From the NCBI GenBank assembly GCA_030453005.1, contig JAKDLE010000094.1, positions 1 through 8,180 of the forward strand: a stretch of 8,180 nt of DNA, written 5' to 3'. A program made the position numbers and the translations under genes. Below the pieces are notes generated by a model. The model was not told the origin of the DNA, searched no databases, and saw only the letters and a list, made by a program, of their open reading frames with translations. Source of the stretch: Pseudonocardia sp. (GTDB lineage Bacteria; Actinomycetota; Actinomycetes; Mycobacteriales; Pseudonocardiaceae). Positions 6,539 through 8,180 of this stretch are shown piece after piece; within the stretch, counting starts at the first letter, position 1, and each line of letters starts with the position of its first letter.

Positions 6539-6566
6539 TGCGTACGCATTCGGGTACGCTGGCGTG
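6539..6566 (+). promoter_or_regulatory. Antitoxin-toxin promoter with two GTAC-centred operator sites; leaderless start
   Basis: A perfect 10-bp palindrome TGCGTACGCA (6539-6548) is followed by a second GTACGC (6554-6559). The two GTAC centres are exactly 12 bp apart. YefM-YoeB operators, as I recall them, also carry paired TGTACA-core sites 12 bp apart. The second site covers TACGCT (6555-6560), a good TAnnnT -10 box. Counting 6 nt on gives base 6567, the A of the antitoxin ATG, so the mRNA is probably leaderless. No convincing -35 or Shine-Dalgarno is present. Confidence 0.55.
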
Positions 6567-6890
6567 ATGCTGCTACCCGAGGTGTTGTCGTTCCGGGAGT
6601 TCCGCGCCGGCCTGGCCGCCACGCTCAAGCGCGTGCAGGAGCCGGGGTCGGGGCCGGTGTTCGTCGGCGCGCACCGCAAGCCCGAGGCCGTGATCATGTC
6701 GGTGTCGCAGTACGAGCACCTCCGAGACGCCGCCGAACGCCGCGAGGCCGTCGACGAGGCCCTGGCGTCGGTGCGGGCGGAGGGGCTGGAGCCCAGCCCC
6801 GAAGATCTTCGACTGTTCTCCGCCGTCGCGGCGGGCGACCTCACCACCGATGAGCTGCGGAAGCAGGTACTGGCACGCTATCGCCGATGA
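6567..6890 (+). CDS. Fic-module antitoxin: Phd/YefM-like DNA-binding domain fused to a VbhA-like inhibitory segment
   Basis: This is a predicted cytoplasmic antitoxin of 107 residues that should neutralise the overlapping Fic toxin and repress their shared promoter. Residues about 5-55 have the Phd/YefM pattern: a short helix SFREFRAGLAATLKRV, a strand PVFVG, then PEAVIMSVSQYEHL. Residues about 60-107 differ from Phd tails. They contain ALASVRAEGLEPSPED (65-80) with Ser68-x-x-x-Glu72-Gly73, the (S/T)xxxE(G/N) Fic-inhibition motif, followed by a helix and AAGDLTTDELRKQVLARY. This resembles the small antitoxin VbhA, whose motif Glu reaches into the Fic active site. ATG 6567 is preferred over the adjoining GTG 6564 because it falls at the predicted transcription start. 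The stop overlaps the fic ATG as ATGA. The two-domain reading is my own and unverified by search. Confidence 0.85.
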   Translation: MLLPEVLSFREFRAGLAATLKRVQEPGSGPVFVGAHRKPEAVIMSVSQYEHLRDAAERREAVDEALASVRAEGLEPSPEDLRLFSAVAAGDLTTDELRKQVLARYRR

Positions 6891-7459
6891 GCTGGGATCC
6901 TTATCTCCATCTTGAGTCCGGCGTTCTGCGCAACAGACTGGGCATCGGAGACCGCGCCGAGCTCGCGCGCGTGGAGGCCGCCCTCACCGGGTCGCGAATC
7001 CTCGACCTGGGGCACCAAGAGCTCCCCGGTGCCTACGACCTCGACCACCTGCGTGCCTTCCACCTCTACATCCTCGGCGACGTCTACGACTGGGCGGGCG
7101 AGTTGCGCACCGTGTCGATCGGCAAGGGCGTGCCCTTCTGCCTCCCGCAGCACCTGCGTTCCGCGGGCGACGTGCTGTTCGCCCAGCTCGCCCGCGACGA
7201 CCACCTCCGCGGCCTGGCCCGCCCCGACTTCGTCGACGCCCTCGCCTGGCTGCTCTCAGAGATCAACGCGCTGCACCCGTTCCGCGAGGGCAACGGCCGC
7301 ACCCAGCGTGCGTTCCTCGGTCAGCTCGCCCACGCGGCCGGGCACGGTGTCCGCTGGGCCGCGATGGACCCCGCGGAGAACGCCGAGGCGTCGCGGGACG
7401 CGCACCTCGGCGACCGCACGCGGCTACGCGCGATGCTGAACCGGCTCGTCATGCGGTGA
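6887..7459 (+). CDS. fic: Fic/DOC family protein, probable AMP-transferase toxin (class I Fic)
   Basis: Fic enzymes transfer AMP from ATP to hydroxyl side chains of target proteins; FicT toxins of this size are known to hit DNA gyrase and topoisomerase IV. The 190-residue protein consists of little more than the Fic core. It has the complete motif HPFREGNGRTQR (130-141): His130 is the catalytic base, Glu134 the metal ligand and Arg138/Arg141 the phosphate binders, which argues for an active AMPylator rather than a Doc-type kinase. The flap that docks the target is around GKGVPFCLPQHL (79-90). No inhibitory S/TxxxE(G/N) helix is seen within it, so inhibition should come from the preceding antitoxin (class I arrangement). 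The start ATG 6887 overlaps the antitoxin stop and lacks its own Shine-Dalgarno, implying coupling. The target here is unknown. Confidence 0.93.
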   Translation: MSWDPYLHLESGVLRNRLGIGDRAELARVEAALTGSRILDLGHQELPGAYDLDHLRAFHLYILGDVYDWAGELRTVSIGKGVPFCLPQHLRSAGDVLFAQLARDDHLRGLARPDFVDALAWLLSEINALHPFREGNGRTQRAFLGQLAHAAGHGVRWAAMDPAENAEASRDAHLGDRTRLRAMLNRLVMR

Positions 7460-7915
7460 TCACGCACCGAGCTTGCGGAAGTCCCAGCTCGTGATCTTCT
7501 CGGGGGTGAGGCGCAGCCAGGCGTGGCGGCCGTCGTGGTGCATGGTGCCGCCGGTGTAGCGGACGGCGAAGGCCTGCTCGGGGCCGTCGAGCTCGGGCAC
7601 CGGCTCCCCGGTGCGCGGCACCTCGCCCACCACCTCGGCCCGGCCGCGCAGCTCCACGCCCCGCAGCTCCCCGTACTCCACGCCCGCGTCGACGACCACG
7701 GCGATGCGGGGGTCCGCGGCGAGGTCGGCCCAGCGCTGACTGCGCGAGAGCGAGGTGAGCCACAGCGACCCGCCGTGCCAGACGTACCAGAGGGGGGTGG
7801 CGTGGGGCCCGTTGGCGCCGACGGTGGCGACGCGGCAGGTCCGCTCCTCGGCGAGGAACGCGTCCACCTCGTCGGTCGTCATGGCGATGGCCCGGGCCCT
7901 GCGTTGCTCCTTCAT
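7460..7915 (-). CDS. Pyridoxamine 5'-phosphate oxidase-like split-barrel flavin/F420-binding protein
   Basis: This small cytoplasmic oxidoreductase-fold protein of 151 residues belongs to the PPOX/FDOR split-barrel superfamily, which binds FMN or coenzyme F420 (some members bind heme or act on unknown substrates). Visible core: CRVATVGANGPHATPLWYVW (28-47), SLWLTSLSRSQRWADLAADP (50-69), strand IAVVVDAG (71-78), GVELRGRAEVVG (86-97), and a C-terminal WLRLTPEKITSWDFRKLG (133-150). The DAGxEYGELRGVEL stretch is common in actinobacterial members. I choose ATG 7915 because AGGA (7927..7924) stands 8 nt upstream; ATG 7924 and ATG 7882 are alternatives. Its stop abuts the fic stop head-on (TGA|TCA), leaving no room for a terminator. 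It diverges from the broken HTH gene, which may once have controlled it. The cofactor cannot be decided by eye. Confidence 0.82.
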   Translation of the reverse strand: MKEQRRARAIAMTTDEVDAFLAEERTCRVATVGANGPHATPLWYVWHGGSLWLTSLSRSQRWADLAADPRIAVVVDAGVEYGELRGVELRGRAEVVGEVPRTGEPVPELDGPEQAFAVRYTGGTMHHDGRHAWLRLTPEKITSWDFRKLGA

Positions 7916-7970
7916 GCGGGGCATCCTGCCACCGGCGGGGGCACTGCCGGTCGGGGTGGCGACGTGCTCT

Positions 7971-7991
7971 TTGCCGTCATGGCAATGGCAA
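7971..7991. promoter_or_regulatory. Small inverted repeat in the divergent intergenic region; possible operator
   Basis: TTGCC-GTCAT-GGCAA (7971-7985) is a perfect 5-5-5 inverted repeat, and GGCAA is repeated once more at 7987-7991. It lies between the PPOX-like gene and the remains of the HTH regulator, where an autoregulatory operator would be expected. The rest of 7916-8001 shows no clear promoter. Confidence 0.3.
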
Positions 7992-8001
7992 GGTCGGGCG
8001 C

Positions 8002-8131
8002 ATGGACGAGGCGACGAACTGGGTTCTGGCGGCATCGGTCCGCGGTTGGCGGGCCTGCGCACGCAGCGGGGACCACCCTGGCCGCGCTCGGCCGCGCGAC
8101 GGGCATCTCGGTGAGCACACTCTCGCGCCTA
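8002..8131 (+). pseudogene. Remnant of an XRE-family HTH transcriptional regulator, frameshifted and truncated by an insertion
   Basis: Three frames read in turn give one coherent HTH N-terminus. MDEATNWVLAA comes from ATG 8002. IGPRLAGLRTQRG follows in the next frame, from about 8034. TTLAALGRATGISVSTLSRL comes in the third frame, ending at 8131. The GISVSTLSRL stretch is the recognition-helix region of XRE/HipB-like regulators, normally continuing E-S-G. Both frame changes fit loss of a single base. One is near 8030-8033 in GCGGC; the other is in the G run at 8068-8071, where a fifth G would restore Q-R-G-T-T. After Arg-Leu the sequence changes character and reaches a stop at 8138-8140. The original was probably a cupin-type or small regulator divergent from the PPOX-like gene. 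It is non-functional as read, unless sequencing errors explain the frame changes. Confidence 0.68.
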
Positions 8132-8180
8132 GTGTCCTGAGTCGTTAATTCGCGATGTAAGTAGTATGCTTCGGCGATGG
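8132..8180 (+). mobile_element. Left end of a probable insertion sequence (IS630-like), cut by the window edge
   Basis: From 8132 the sequence (GTGTCCTGAGTCGTTAATTC...) is markedly richer in A/T than its surroundings and breaks the HTH reading frame. The junction is CTAG (8129-8132). IS630-family elements insert at TA, often in CTAG, and duplicate the TA; an original CGC-CTA-GAG would restore the expected Arg-Leu-Glu of the HTH. An ATG at 8177 lies exactly 6 nt after a TATGCT -10 box (8165-8170), so a leaderless transposase gene may begin there, but only four bases are visible. The family name is a guess from target site and end sequence; the presence of an element boundary is better supported. 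Confidence 0.5.

Noticed and set aside
7971..7985. Second Nur box
   Set aside because: TTGC and GCAA are 7 bp apart here rather than the 9 needed for TTGCAA-N5-TTGCAA.
7523..8140. Plus-strand 205-codon open frame ending in the HTH-like GISVSTLSRL
   Set aside because: Everything before about 8072 is the antisense of the PPOX-like gene and intergenic DNA; only the last 20 or so codons belong to the broken regulator.

Overview
The window is very GC-rich with strong third-position G/C bias, GTG starts and tight stop/start overlaps. This points to a high-GC actinomycete, plausibly of the Pseudonocardiaceae; that placement is an inference from composition and protein flavour only.

Layout: (1) At 1-90 a large imperfect inverted repeat follows the first operon. 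(2) At 94-2682, minus strand, four overlapping genes cbiM-cbiN-cbiQ-cbiO encode a complete energy-coupling-factor importer for Ni2+ or Co2+. The upstream gap (2695-2800) holds a 17-bp match to the actinobacterial Nur (nickel-responsive Fur-family) box, a candidate promoter under it, and a long hairpin whose 3' arm contains the cbiM Shine-Dalgarno sequence. Nickel is therefore the favoured substrate. (3) At 2801-4291, minus strand, lies a succinate-semialdehyde dehydrogenase (GabD type). (4) Diverging from it at 4351-6527, plus strand, are two overlapping acyl-CoA dehydrogenase-family genes that look like the two subunits of a heteromeric actinobacterial FadE enzyme. (5) At 6539-7459, plus strand, is a Fic toxin module. 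The antitoxin appears to fuse a Phd/YefM DNA-binding domain to a VbhA-like Fic-inhibiting segment (S-x-x-x-E-G). Its promoter carries two GTAC-centred sites 12 bp apart, and the second covers the -10 box of an apparently leaderless start. The Fic protein has the intact HPFREGNGR motif. (6) At 7460-7915, minus strand, is a small split-barrel flavin/F420-binding (PPOX-like) oxidoreductase. (7) Divergent from it is the wreck of an XRE-type HTH regulator (8002-8131), with two apparent single-base losses and then a cut after Arg-Leu by what looks like the left end of an insertion sequence running off the window.

The most interesting points are the fused antitoxin with its operator, the Nur box plus SD-sequestering hairpin over the nickel/cobalt importer, the cbiM start-codon conflict, and the IS-disrupted regulator. 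No tRNA, rRNA or CRISPR array was seen, and no gene-free stretch exceeds 300 bases.
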